DNA of 31,070 bases from IMG/VR virus record IMGVR_UViG_3300007072_000033, positions 1 to 31,070 of that record; one strand, 5' to 3'. Positions 16,083-24,576 of this stretch are shown in pieces; position 1 is the stretch's first letter; the number at the start of each line of letters is the position of its first letter. Source of the DNA: a virus. The translations under genes and the position numbers were made by a program. The notes under the pieces are model-generated. The model was not told where the DNA came from and made no database searches. It saw only the letters and a program-made list of their open reading frames with translations.

Positions 16083-16498
16083 TGGACGCATTAACAGTTT
16101 TGAGTTTCTGTTGCACTAATGGTTTGGTTTGTTCGTTGGATTATTCTGGTGGAACGTTGGGTAGACGATATGTTTATCCATATTCATTAAAAGCTGCAAA
16201 GAATGGTAATCTTATTTTAACTGCACATTGTTTTCCTGATGGTAAGGAAGAACGATTTAAATATGATCTAGTAACAGAAGTTACACCTGAACCAATTCTT
16301 TCTACTGAGCAGGGTCATACACCAAATGAGACGTGGTTGTTTAATTACCCTGTTCCATCACTGTATAATTCAGCATTGTTGCGTCAGGTAAGGATTTATG
16401 GTCCTGACAATCAAACAGTATTGTCATTGAAGCCTTGGGATCAATCATCAACAGATGAACGTGCTGCTGAGATTCGTAGATTCTTAGTTGGAGGTTAA
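16082..16498 (+). CDS. Unknown 138-residue protein, WYL-like segment possible
   Basis: ATG 16082 overlaps the previous stop (TAATG). The central stretch RRYVYPYSLKAAKNGNLILT followed by AHCFPDGKEERFKYDL resembles the barrel strands of WYL-type ligand-binding domains (Py-x-L, NG-x-L, F-x-L), but the similarity is short. It carries two cysteines near the N-terminus (FCCTNGLVC). Wing-like HTH segments that usually accompany WYL domains are absent. The C-terminal 50 residues are helical and charged. Function is unknown. Confidence 0.68.
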   Translation: MDALTVLSFCCTNGLVCSLDYSGGTLGRRYVYPYSLKAAKNGNLILTAHCFPDGKEERFKYDLVTEVTPEPILSTEQGHTPNETWLFNYPVPSLYNSALLRQVRIYGPDNQTVLSLKPWDQSSTDERAAEIRRFLVGG

Positions 16499-16499
16499 T

Positions 16500-16727
16500 A
16501 TGTTATTAAAATTAGGAAAATATTTAATTGATCCACAGAAAGTTATTTTTGTAAGAAAAGTTGTAGAAAATGATAGTAGTATTTTTTTACGTGTTTATTT
16601 AACTAATCAGGATGTGGTTGATATTTATGCAAAAGATGAAAAAGAATTAGATGAATTTTTTGATGCAATTTGGAATGCCTCTTTATTTGTGGTTACTACT
16701 TGTAAATGCAAGTCAGAAGGAGAGTAA
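16500..16727 (+). CDS. Small unknown protein, 75 residues
   Basis: ATG 16500 with GGAGG just upstream, one base after the previous stop. The product MLLKLGKYLIDPQKVIFVRK and onward is a small beta-rich protein (FLRVYLTNQDVVDIY) with a helix DEKELDEFFDAIWNA and an end containing CKCKSEGE. The layout, beginning with a strand and I-D-P-x-x-V, is typical of short conserved phage proteins of unknown role. Confidence 0.72.
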   Translation: MLLKLGKYLIDPQKVIFVRKVVENDSSIFLRVYLTNQDVVDIYAKDEKELDEFFDAIWNASLFVVTTCKCKSEGE

Positions 16728-16729
16728 AA

Positions 16730-17236
16730 ATGGCTAGAGTTTACCAAACACGTAATGGTGAGTTTTTTGATTTGTCAATAGATCAACTGAAAGAAGAGTT
16801 GGCTGTTGTTTCCAAGGAGTTGTCTGCTATTAAGAAAGAACAGAAGACAAATAAGACAGAGGAAAATGAAGCAAAGCGTAAAGAGTTGAATAACAAGCGT
16901 ATTCGCATTTATGCTCGTATGCGAAAGCTGGATTACAAGGCTTCTGAATTCCGTGGTGGCAAGAATCCTGCCAAGGTTGAACCCATTGTGTCTCCTGAGA
17001 CTCAGGCTAAGTTGGATGAAATTGCCAAGCAGAAAGAAGCAGAAGATGCAAAAACCAAGCAGGAAATTACTGCTGACCATGCATTAGAACCTGAGAAGCG
17101 TACTTCTCAGCTTGAAGAGAAAAAAGATGAACAGCCAGTAGTTCAGTCAGTTGGTACTACAGGTACTTTAATTGTTTCAAATAAAAATTCGGATCAAAAT
17201 GCAAACAAGAGAATTATACTAAGTTTAAAACAGTAA
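16730..17236 (+). CDS. Coiled-coil protein, 168 residues
   Basis: Start placed at ATG 16730, with AGAAGGAG upstream. An earlier ATG at 16706 lies in the previous gene. After MARVYQTRNGEFFDLSIDQL, residues 20-80 form a long charged coiled coil (EELAVVSKELSAIKKEQK and on). A K/E-rich middle and a low-complexity tail follow, with a short strand at the end (NKRIILSLKQ). I do not recognise a family. It ends in TAATG with the glycosyltransferase gene, so the two are tightly linked. Confidence 0.72.
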   Translation: MARVYQTRNGEFFDLSIDQLKEELAVVSKELSAIKKEQKTNKTEENEAKRKELNNKRIRIYARMRKLDYKASEFRGGKNPAKVEPIVSPETQAKLDEIAKQKEAEDAKTKQEITADHALEPEKRTSQLEEKKDEQPVVQSVGTTGTLIVSNKNSDQNANKRIILSLKQ

Positions 17237-18174
17237 TGAAAATAGCAATTGTTAGCACATGGAATGAGTGTTGTGGCATTGCAGAATACACTAAGGATTT
17301 AGTGTATGGTCTGCGAGAGAAAGGCCACAGTGTTCATGTATTTGCTAATTTTCCAAAATTAAAAGCTGAACCAGATGAAGAATTTGTAACAAGGTGCTTT
17401 CATGTACCTTATTTAGATAATATACATGAAACAGATATTTCATTTGTTGAACAGTTATTACAATATGATATTGTACATTTCCAGTTTGAAACCAGTTTAT
17501 ATCATCCAGCTTGGTTTCCAAATTTGGTGAAGGAACTTTTTGGCAAAGTTCCAATTGTATTCACAATGCATTCATCTGGAATCTGGCCTAATTTTGATCA
17601 GGGATTTGTTTCACGATATATAACTCATGAGCCTATGCCTTGGTATTCAAATTCTGCTGTAATTCCAATGGGTATAAAGTTTTATGATAATACTACTGTT
17701 GGAAATCCTAAGTATATAGTTAGCTTTGGCTTAGGACGTAATAATGATGATTTTGTTAGAAAAGCTATAACTGGCACAGAAATAGAGTTTTATACCACGT
17801 ATGGTCACCACAAATGGCTGAGTAAACAAGACCTTGTGAAGGAAATACAAAGAGCATTTTCCGTTAGTTTGATTTACCCACCTGTTGGAGCATCTGTTAG
17901 TTCTTCTGCTGCAAATCTTGCATTAGGTTGTCATCGCGTTCTTTTCTGTTCTCCTACCAATTGGTTTAAACATGTAAACCATTATCCGGCTGTGTATTCT
18001 GTTGATACAACAGAACGAATGAAAGAAATTATTACAGATATTGCAGAATCAAATGATTATCAATCAGATTTATTACACGAAATTGCTTCTCGTAAGGATT
18101 ATATCTGTAATGAGGGACGGGATTACGATACTTTCGTTAACCGTCATATTACAGTTTATAAAAATTTGTTGTAA
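17236..18174 (+). CDS. GT-B fold glycosyltransferase (GT4-like)
   Basis: 312 residues beginning MKIAIVSTWNECCGIAEYTK, matching the CGIaeYt acceptor-side start of GT4-like enzymes, followed by G-H-x-V-x-V-F (GHSVHVFANFP). YDIVHFQFETSLYH and VPIVFTMHSSGIWPN are typical of the N-terminal Rossmann domain. In the C-terminal domain, residues ANLALGCHRVLFCSPTNWFK stand where donor-binding residues lie, although the classical E-x7-E pair is not clear. It should transfer a nucleotide-activated sugar. Target could be phage DNA, a virion protein or a host surface molecule. No sugar-nucleotide synthesis genes are in the window. It overlaps the coiled-coil gene by one base. Confidence 0.8.
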   Translation: MKIAIVSTWNECCGIAEYTKDLVYGLREKGHSVHVFANFPKLKAEPDEEFVTRCFHVPYLDNIHETDISFVEQLLQYDIVHFQFETSLYHPAWFPNLVKELFGKVPIVFTMHSSGIWPNFDQGFVSRYITHEPMPWYSNSAVIPMGIKFYDNTTVGNPKYIVSFGLGRNNDDFVRKAITGTEIEFYTTYGHHKWLSKQDLVKEIQRAFSVSLIYPPVGASVSSSAANLALGCHRVLFCSPTNWFKHVNHYPAVYSVDTTERMKEIITDIAESNDYQSDLLHEIASRKDYICNEGRDYDTFVNRHITVYKNLL

Positions 18175-18226
18175 TTTCTCTCAGAGTTAATGATTATAGA
18201 TATTAGAGGATGGTTGTAATTTCTCT
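18168..18226 (+). repeat. 14-base direct repeat flanking the end of the glycosyltransferase gene
   Basis: GTTGTAATTTCTCT occurs at 18168-18181 and again at 18213-18226. The first copy includes the last codons and stop of the glycosyltransferase gene, the second is in the leader of the next gene. The 45-base unit between copy starts suggests a small duplication or recombination event. Confidence 0.7.
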
Positions 18227-18240
18227 TGGAGTCCAATTCA

Positions 18241-18549
18241 ATGAGAGCATATTGTGGTGATGGTTACAAGCAGAATCCAGAAGGAAAGCTTTTGGGCCGA
18301 TATGCTGCTGCTATGAAACGTGATGCTGAAAATGATGTTTTAGATCGTGCAGAGTTTAATCGTCAGTATAAAGAAGGCAAAGTTTTCATGCGGTTAGCTT
18401 CTAAATATATGAATTTGCAAAAATGTGGTCAAGATTTGTATTTAGAAGCTGATAAAAAGGTGGTATGGAGTTTTGCAGATGGTGCTATTATGAGAAAACC
18501 AGAAGATTTAGATTGGGTAGATGAATACCTAGCGAAACAAGAGGAATAA
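18241..18549 (+). CDS. Unknown 102-residue protein
   Basis: ATG 18241 has GGAG at 18228-18231. An in-frame TTG at 18226 overlaps that site and is not chosen. The product (MRAYCGDGYKQNPEGKLLGR) is charged and mostly helical, with a central KEGKVFMRLASKYMNLQKCG and an acidic end. No family recognised. It ends five bases before the next gene. Confidence 0.7.
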   Translation: MRAYCGDGYKQNPEGKLLGRYAAAMKRDAENDVLDRAEFNRQYKEGKVFMRLASKYMNLQKCGQDLYLEADKKVVWSFADGAIMRKPEDLDWVDEYLAKQEE

Positions 18550-18553
18550 TAAG

Positions 18554-19645
18554 ATGCGTTTGGTTACTTCCAAATCTCGTGTTGATGCATTTAGTCTCAT
18601 TACTGGACAAGAGCCTGAAGCTGCACCAGCAGAAAAGAGCTATGCAGAGAAGCTAGAAGAAGAGACTGAGCATTATACCTCTCTTCGCAAAGCTTCACAG
18701 GAACAGTATCAGAACATTCCTACAGGTGAACGTGAAGTTCACAAAGAGGAATATTCTGACCAAGATCATGTTATTAAAGAAGCCTCCAAAGTTCTGAAAG
18801 ACAATCTTGATAAGATGATTGGCAAGGGTGGATATACGATTGCTCTTGATGAATTCCATCGAACAGCAGCACATAATTCTCCTGCCGATGATCAGGCAAT
18901 TACTGATAAATCATTGCTGGTTTTTGCCGTTAATTTCATGGTCGCAGGGACCAATGAACGGAAAACAGCAAAATTTGTAGTAGAGCATGATGAAGATTCA
19001 GCATTGTCTTCAGAACGATTAAAACTTGGTTCAGTGTTCTATGATAAGTACGATAATGAATACAAACTTTCAGCTAAAGCGGTTGAGAATTTCTTAGCAG
19101 GAGATAATGAACAGATGAAGAATAGCGTTGAACAACCCATTGCATACTTTAATGCCGAAGTCGATGGTTACGAAGCCGTAGATGCACCAGCAGGTTCCCA
19201 TGTGGTTGCTGCTCGTCTTCGGGAAGCCGGTTTTGATGTGACAGAAGAGTATGTAGATGCGACGAATGACCCTAAACGGTTTGGCCGTCTTTGTTACATG
19301 GTAGACGTACCTCTTGATAAGATGGATGCATTTAAGAAGGTTTGTGCCATGAGTAATGATGAGTGGTTCAATCGTGGTAAAGATGCAAATTCTGCTTCAC
19401 CCGCTTCTCCTGATTTGTCAGGTGATAAATGGTTTGATCGTAGTAAAGATCAGGGAAACAGTGATGGGCGTGATTTGAACGATAACAAGACATGGTTTGA
19501 TCGTTCTTTGAACGTCAATGAAGCTAAGAATCCTTATGGAAGTGAGAAGGCACAGTTAGCTTCAGATGCCATGAAGAAAGATGCATCTAAAGCTAAGAAC
19601 GACGTTGCAAAGGCTATTGCAGACTTAAAAGACCTTTGCAAGTAG
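18554..19645 (+). CDS. Unknown 363-residue protein with three C-terminal WFxR repeats
   Basis: Starts at ATG 18554 behind an AGAGGA site. Residues 20-90 are acidic and helical. A central alpha/beta domain (about 90-265) includes LLVFAVNFMVAGTNERKTAK and SHVVAARLREAGFDVTEEYV. The tail carries three copies of a W-F-(D/N)-R-x-(K/L) motif at W271, W293 and W314, spaced 22 and 21 residues and joined by S/D/N-rich linkers, before a lysine-rich helix. I do not recognise the family. The repeats look like short linear binding motifs in a disordered tail, which is inference. The gene ends at TAG 19643-19645 and is followed by an intrinsic terminator. Confidence 0.75.
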   Translation: MRLVTSKSRVDAFSLITGQEPEAAPAEKSYAEKLEEETEHYTSLRKASQEQYQNIPTGEREVHKEEYSDQDHVIKEASKVLKDNLDKMIGKGGYTIALDEFHRTAAHNSPADDQAITDKSLLVFAVNFMVAGTNERKTAKFVVEHDEDSALSSERLKLGSVFYDKYDNEYKLSAKAVENFLAGDNEQMKNSVEQPIAYFNAEVDGYEAVDAPAGSHVVAARLREAGFDVTEEYVDATNDPKRFGRLCYMVDVPLDKMDAFKKVCAMSNDEWFNRGKDANSASPASPDLSGDKWFDRSKDQGNSDGRDLNDNKTWFDRSLNVNEAKNPYGSEKAQLASDAMKKDASKAKNDVAKAIADLKDLCK

Positions 19646-19672
19646 TTCTTATAAACTGCATTAGTTGAATTT

Positions 19673-19707
19673 AATACAGGGTGTCAAGAGCACCCTGTAT
19701 TTCTATT
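19673..19707 (+). terminator. Intrinsic (Rho-independent) terminator
   Basis: AATACAGGGTG (19673-19683) and CACCCTGTATT (19691-19701) form a perfect 11-base stem with a 7-base loop, followed by a T-rich stretch TCTATT. It lies in the 78-base gap after the WFxR-repeat gene and before the next ribosome site. The T tract is interrupted, so efficiency is uncertain. Confidence 0.85.
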
Positions 19708-19723
19708 CCAAGGAGAGTTTTTC

Positions 19724-20308
19724 ATGTCATGGTTGCAGAAATTAGCAGTTTTATTAAAAATTTCAGATCGAAGTGGTCAAGACCCTAACAGGATTTATAA
19801 TAGCAAAGAACCTAAACAAGACTATTCTCTAACTGAAAAAGATCCAAAAATTCTTAAAGATACTGTTGAGGATACTATTGTCTCTTCTGAACCAAGAAGT
19901 GACAAAATGTTAAATAGTGAGTCTCACGATGACACTAATGATGAAATTCTCAAGATGTTTTGGAATGAAGACCAGCAAGAGCATTTGTTCAATGAGCCTC
20001 TTGACAAGGTAAACGTTATTACAGATACGAATACGGTTAATCCTATAAATAAGCCACCTACCTATGACTTAGTGGGGTCTTCACAAGAAAACGAAGAAGA
20101 TAGAAAATTTAACTTGATTTCCAAGAAGGTTGATTGTATAATAACATTAGAAGAACTAGAGAAGGAAAATCCTACTCTGGCTGAATACTTGTCTAGTTTT
20201 GGAGTTAAGACATTAGACAAGACAGTAGTAGCTTCTACATACCATAAACTTTGTGTGGAAGCGGCTAGACAAGAAAAACCACTTTCAGAGGTTTTGAAAC
20301 GTGTTTAA
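19724..20308 (+). CDS. Unknown 194-residue protein upstream of sigma factor
   Basis: ATG 19724 has AAGGAGAG upstream, right after the terminator. The product opens with an amphipathic helix (MSWLQKLAVLLKISDRSG), then a long acidic, probably disordered middle, and a C-terminal helical part (ITLEELEKENPTLAEYLSSF to the end). No family is recognised. It overlaps the sigma-like gene by eight bases, so they are likely co-translated. An anti-sigma or partner role could be imagined from that coupling, but nothing in the sequence shows it. Confidence 0.7.
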   Translation: MSWLQKLAVLLKISDRSGQDPNRIYNSKEPKQDYSLTEKDPKILKDTVEDTIVSSEPRSDKMLNSESHDDTNDEILKMFWNEDQQEHLFNEPLDKVNVITDTNTVNPINKPPTYDLVGSSQENEEDRKFNLISKKVDCIITLEELEKENPTLAEYLSSFGVKTLDKTVVASTYHKLCVEAARQEKPLSEVLKRV

Positions 20309-21668
20309 AGTTATTGCCAATGAAGTGTTAGGAGAAGGGACTGTAATATTTTATCAAAATCCTGTTACAAACGATATCGTTTACAATATTGATGGTGTAG
20401 ACAATCAGAAATTGGTTAGTTGGCACGGAATTCGTGAGGGTGTGGTAGGGTTTCCAACTTGTATTAATCACATGGATTTATGGCTGAACAGTGTTTACCA
20501 TCGAAATGAGTTGGAAGGATTAGCTAAATTTAAAGACGAAAGTGACGATGCTTGGGATTATAAAGAGAGGGAGATTCTAGCAAAATTTGCTACGTGGCAA
20601 CGTGTAGCAATTTTTGGTAGAATTTCTGCTGACGGTGGTGTGTTACAATTTATTAATACTACTGGTAATATGGATAAGTCTAAAGAGATTATTGAACATA
20701 TGTTAAATAAGGGGTTGGTGGAAGAAGCAACTCATTTGTTTATTAATAATACTGATTTTGATACTGTGGGTAAATTTTTGTTGGTTAGTGCGCAATGTGC
20801 GCTTTTTGCGAGAGAACAAGAAAAGTTAGAAGGAGAAAGACCAGTGTTGACATCAAAACTGTTGATTGAAGCTCAAATGGAAGACGAGAAACAAGGTAAG
20901 CAGCAGCATACAGATGAACTTTTAAGTGTTCTTGAGCCATGGAGAGCATTAAAAGCTAAATTGAATGATCCCAATCTATCTGATGAACAGAAGGATGAAA
21001 TTAAGCAGCAGATGAAGGAAGTTTCTGCTCCTGTAATGAATTGGCTTTACGATGACTATTATCCATTAATTGTTCGTGAGGTTGCAAAATATACTAAAAA
21101 TTACAAAACACGTGAAGATGAATCTCCAATTGATTATTTTGCTCCTGCTGTTCTCACTGGCCTTACTAAGAGTTTTTTAAATAACTTTGATCCTTCCAGA
21201 GCAACAATTTCTACTTTCGTTGGTTCACAGGCTGGTGGTTTGGCTAAAAATATGTTAAATAAACAGCGCAGTCAAGATAAACAATATATGACCGTTGGGC
21301 CAGCTTTTGCTGACGATGACGGTGGTGCTGAAGCTGGTTCTGCTGGCGATGTGGCTGGTAGCAATGACCCTGTTGCGAATGTTACTGAGCCAATGTTTGG
21401 CGAAGGTCCACGTGAATCTTCCCCTTTGGAAAATGTGTTAGGTCCAGTAATTAAGCAAATTGAACCTGTTCTTGCACCAGATGAATTAGATATTGTTAAG
21501 AAATATTTTTACGATAATATGACTTTAGACCAGATTGGTAAAGAGCGTAATGTAACGCGAGAACGAATTCGTCAGATTATTCAGGGTATTATTCAAAAGT
21601 TACAAATTCCTGAAATAAAGCAACGTCTTGGTTTGGCTAAGAAGAAATTATTCTTGAGTATTAAGTAA
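20301..21668 (+). CDS. Sigma-70-like transcription factor with extra N-terminal domain
   Basis: 455 residues from GTG 20301, with AGAGG at 20287-20291. Sigma region 2 is visible at about 248-325: helix YPLIVREVAKYTKNYKT, a D-YF-x-x-A core helix, FDPSRATISTFVGSQAGGLA and NMLNKQR, matching the F-D-x-S-x-G-x-x-FSTY signature. Region 4 at about 385-437 is clear: TLDQIGKERNVTRERIRQII, the -35-binding helix-turn-helix. A G/A/D-rich linker (335-375) replaces region 3. Residues 1-180 form an unknown domain not normal for sigma factors. It would redirect host RNA polymerase to phage promoters, possibly the TTGACA-N16-TAYAAT set here. It is far larger than small phage sigma factors such as T4 gp55. Confidence 0.85.
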   Translation: MFKVIANEVLGEGTVIFYQNPVTNDIVYNIDGVDNQKLVSWHGIREGVVGFPTCINHMDLWLNSVYHRNELEGLAKFKDESDDAWDYKEREILAKFATWQRVAIFGRISADGGVLQFINTTGNMDKSKEIIEHMLNKGLVEEATHLFINNTDFDTVGKFLLVSAQCALFAREQEKLEGERPVLTSKLLIEAQMEDEKQGKQQHTDELLSVLEPWRALKAKLNDPNLSDEQKDEIKQQMKEVSAPVMNWLYDDYYPLIVREVAKYTKNYKTREDESPIDYFAPAVLTGLTKSFLNNFDPSRATISTFVGSQAGGLAKNMLNKQRSQDKQYMTVGPAFADDDGGAEAGSAGDVAGSNDPVANVTEPMFGEGPRESSPLENVLGPVIKQIEPVLAPDELDIVKKYFYDNMTLDQIGKERNVTRERIRQIIQGIIQKLQIPEIKQRLGLAKKKLFLSIK

Positions 21669-21910
21669 TGACAAAATCATTACGAGATTTAAGAGCAAAG
21701 TTGTTAACTATTAATTTGTTGTCACGGCAGATGATGGGCAGAGTTGATGAATTAAGTTATTATACTGATTTTTTTGATAAGGATGACAAGGATACAGAAA
21801 GTATTATTGAATATTTATATAAATATCTTGAGGATGATTATGAGAAATTAAAGATGGTATGTTCGGATACGAAATTGCCGGAAAAGGATGCAGTGAAGAA
21901 TGACACCTAA
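21668..21910 (+). CDS. Small unknown helical protein, 80 residues
   Basis: ATG 21668 overlaps the sigma gene stop (TAATG). The product MTKSLRDLRAKLLTINLLSR and onward is helical with an acidic middle (DFFDKDDKDTESIIEYLYKY). No family recognised. It ends 11 bases inside the next gene, so the group is probably coupled. Confidence 0.7.
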   Translation: MTKSLRDLRAKLLTINLLSRQMMGRVDELSYYTDFFDKDDKDTESIIEYLYKYLEDDYEKLKMVCSDTKLPEKDAVKNDT

Positions 21911-22301
21911 TGTTAGTTTATCTCCCATAGGTGATCTTGCTTGGGTTTTCCTTGATGGGCAGTTTATTTTCACTCGTGAGGTTGGTGCAAATTATAAAAC
22001 AGCGTTGAAGACTCTTTCTGGCAGTGAGTTGTCTCTTGCCGTTCCTTATGGTATTTTCTCAACTGGTAAGAATCTATTAATTGTTGATTTTGAGGATGAA
22101 TATCTTTATAGACCTTATTCCACGGCTCTTAAGGGTTTAAGAGACTTGGAATATATTGATAGTGATACTATGATTAGATTTCATAGGTTTGAGCGAAAGG
22201 CTAGTTTGGTTTTTAAAGAAATTATAAGTTTTGAGAAACGAGAAGTACTTAATGGTCTTGAGAGAGATTTGGAGTTTAATTTTGGGTCTTGGGGTAAGTA
22301 A
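21900..22301 (+). CDS. Unknown 133-residue protein
   Basis: ATG 21900 within the end of the upstream gene; it ends in TAATG with the following gene. The N-terminal half is strand-rich (DLAWVFLDGQFIFTREVG, LSLAVPYGIFSTGKNLLIVD), the C-terminal half is a charged helix-rich region (MIRFHRFERKASLVFKEI). I do not recognise it. Position between sigma and connector genes could mean regulation or head assembly. Confidence 0.68.
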   Translation: MTPNVSLSPIGDLAWVFLDGQFIFTREVGANYKTALKTLSGSELSLAVPYGIFSTGKNLLIVDFEDEYLYRPYSTALKGLRDLEYIDSDTMIRFHRFERKASLVFKEIISFEKREVLNGLERDLEFNFGSWGK

Positions 22302-24055
22302 TGAAATTTTCCAAGGCATACTTAAATGAAAATATTGAAAAGGAAAGTATTTTTAATAGAAACATTTCTGATCTTTACGTGGTTGCTTTTAAACTATTAG
22401 AAGCAATTGATTCTGCCATTGATCCCGTTGAGGCATATCGTTTTATTTCTCAAAATGTAAATTCTGGTAATGTTGATATGAATGCTGTTTTTACTCCACA
22501 GCATTTAAGAGCATTTGAACAGATAAAAGAAAAACATGCTTTTGGATTACCAATTTCTAATATCATTAATACTGATAATACAATTCAGACTCAGATTTTA
22601 TCTGCTTACAATCGTTTGAAACGGTACATGGAAGTACAGTCAGACGAACGAAGTCAACCAACAAATGAGGTTAGTAAGAAATTTGACTATGATGGTATGA
22701 AGGATGTTTTTACATCTTTGCATACTATGTTGAGTCAATATTTAGAAGCACTGGAATTGATGAAACAGCAGTTTGATGTTTTGTTTCCTCATATTCCCGT
22801 TAGTCGATCAGCAGATGAATTAAAAACAGATGTTGAAAAGATTTATAATTATTTAAAGCATGAATTAAGCGTTACAAATGAAAGTTTGAAAAAGGGTACA
22901 GAAGGTATTTTGGATTTTCAGGTTGATGAAAAAGCCAATACATCTGCTGCTGAACCTGCTGTAAATCCTCCTGATTGGCCTAGAAAATTGAAACGTTCTG
23001 CTGATGCCAAGACACTAATGTTCCATTTGTTGCAAAATTGGTATGATAAGACCAATAAATTCCAAGAAGGAATAGATAATCTTTGGAAGCATTATTTCTT
23101 TGAAGCAAAAGATAAGAAGGATTTAAGTCGTCAGATTGTTCAGAATTTATCTAAGTCTAAAGATAGCAAAGATAAACGAAATCTTTGGGAACAGTTCTCT
23201 AATCGTCTTAATGAGATAACTGAAAGCTTTAGTCAGGGCAAGACTCCATATTCAGGTAAGAATAAACCTTTTGACACAGAGTTGCTAGCTGATGTTCATA
23301 GAATTCTTAAATGGAATATGGTAAAGATCATTGGTGATATTAATATTGCAAAATCTGATTTACATCGGTTAACAGATCAAAATACTAATCCATTGACACG
23401 GCAGACACCAAAAGAAAAAGAACAAGCCCCATTAGATGTTTACCGTGTACCTTTCCAATCATTCTATAAGCAATTTACTGATAAAATGCGTAAGGTGGAT
23501 GAATATTTATCTAACTCAATGGAAAAGATTCAGGAACTTATTTCACAAGTTCCTAATACTAATTTTAATAACTTTTTAGATATTATGAAAAAGGTGGATG
23601 AAATTGTTGGTACTGGTTACCAAGATATAATGACTATTAAATTTAAATATTCTCCTAGAACTGCACAGGAAGTAGATCAAAGTCAAGTTGCTATGCAGCA
23701 ACTAGTTCAATATGTACAGAATTTTAAAACTAATTATGCAAAGATTGAGAAGTTCCTACATCAAGCACATAGTGAGTTGGATAGAATTTCATTACGAACT
23801 GATTTATCTCCTGAAGATAGTGAGCAGGCCAAAGAGATTATGGTTGTATTTCAAGATATGTTAAATGCATTACGTGAACAGAGAATGCTTTTAGATAAAT
23901 TTATAAAAGATACTGAAGAGGCTGGAAAAACTACAACTCAGAAGGTTGAAGAGTTTATTACCAAAAATCCTGAAGGAACTCCTAAAGAGCAGGGTAATAA
24001 ATTATATAATTGGTTTATGTCAGGTGGTGGGGTTGGTGGTGGAGGTCCAGTATAA
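22301..24055 (+). CDS. Unknown 584-residue helical protein
   Basis: ATG 22301 (TAATG overlap). The protein is almost wholly helical with several long amphipathic segments (residues about 120-160, 175-215, 395-560) suited to coiled coils, and ends in a glycine-rich tail (FMSGGGVGGGGPV). No motif points to an enzyme. It lies just before the connector and portal genes, so it may be a structural, scaffold or internal virion protein, which is inference from position. Composition and codon use match its neighbours. Confidence 0.72.
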   Translation: MKFSKAYLNENIEKESIFNRNISDLYVVAFKLLEAIDSAIDPVEAYRFISQNVNSGNVDMNAVFTPQHLRAFEQIKEKHAFGLPISNIINTDNTIQTQILSAYNRLKRYMEVQSDERSQPTNEVSKKFDYDGMKDVFTSLHTMLSQYLEALELMKQQFDVLFPHIPVSRSADELKTDVEKIYNYLKHELSVTNESLKKGTEGILDFQVDEKANTSAAEPAVNPPDWPRKLKRSADAKTLMFHLLQNWYDKTNKFQEGIDNLWKHYFFEAKDKKDLSRQIVQNLSKSKDSKDKRNLWEQFSNRLNEITESFSQGKTPYSGKNKPFDTELLADVHRILKWNMVKIIGDINIAKSDLHRLTDQNTNPLTRQTPKEKEQAPLDVYRVPFQSFYKQFTDKMRKVDEYLSNSMEKIQELISQVPNTNFNNFLDIMKKVDEIVGTGYQDIMTIKFKYSPRTAQEVDQSQVAMQQLVQYVQNFKTNYAKIEKFLHQAHSELDRISLRTDLSPEDSEQAKEIMVVFQDMLNALREQRMLLDKFIKDTEEAGKTTTQKVEEFITKNPEGTPKEQGNKLYNWFMSGGGVGGGGPV

Positions 24056-24507
24056 TGCCATATACAACAGTCGCTAAAGTTGCAGAATATGCTCGTAATT
24101 TGGAAGTTAAATATGGGCAAATGTCTGTTATAACTCCTGCTGATGTACAGATTTATGTTGATGATGCTGATACTTATATTGATGCACGATTAAATCATGC
24201 TTATTATACACCACTACAACAGATTGTCAGGAATGGAGTTACGAAATATCCAGACCCAATTCCATTAATTGCTACAAAAGTTGCTGCTGCAATGGCAGTA
24301 AGGTCTATTTACTCTAGAATTGATCCTCAAGTGTCTACGAGTGCTGAACAGCATCTAAACGATGCTCTACGTGAATTAAATAGGTTTACAGAAGGTACGT
24401 ACCAAGGCACTAATAGGCTTGATGGTCAAATTCTAAAGGCTAGAAACTCTTTTATAAATCCTCAAGTTGCCCCACTTGATCCTCCAAATAAGCAAGCTGG
24501 TGTGTAA
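24055..24507 (+). CDS. Head-tail connector/adaptor protein (gp36/DUF1320-like)
   Basis: Start set at ATG 24055 (TAATG overlap), giving 150 residues (MPYTTVAKVAEYARNL). An ATG at 24010 in this frame lies in the glycine-rich end of the upstream gene. The layout fits small head-tail connectors: Y-T-T-V-A-x-V at the start, then ITPADVQIYVDDADTYIDAR, a Y-x-x-P-L turn (HAYYTPLQ), P-D-P-I-P-L-I, and helices IATKVAAAMAVRSIYS and ALRELNRF. Such proteins form a ring under the portal. The portal gene is close downstream. Confidence 0.62.
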   Translation: MPYTTVAKVAEYARNLEVKYGQMSVITPADVQIYVDDADTYIDARLNHAYYTPLQQIVRNGVTKYPDPIPLIATKVAAAMAVRSIYSRIDPQVSTSAEQHLNDALRELNRFTEGTYQGTNRLDGQILKARNSFINPQVAPLDPPNKQAGV

Positions 24508-24576
24508 TAATTCAATATTTATCTTGCCCATTCTCGGATTATATTACTATGAGAGAGTCTTTGTGGAGCAAGATAA

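Noticed and set aside
24524-24550. Possible promoter TTGCCC with TACTAT before the 245-residue gene
   Set aside because: Spacer of 15 bases and poor hexamers, unlike the four strong promoters.
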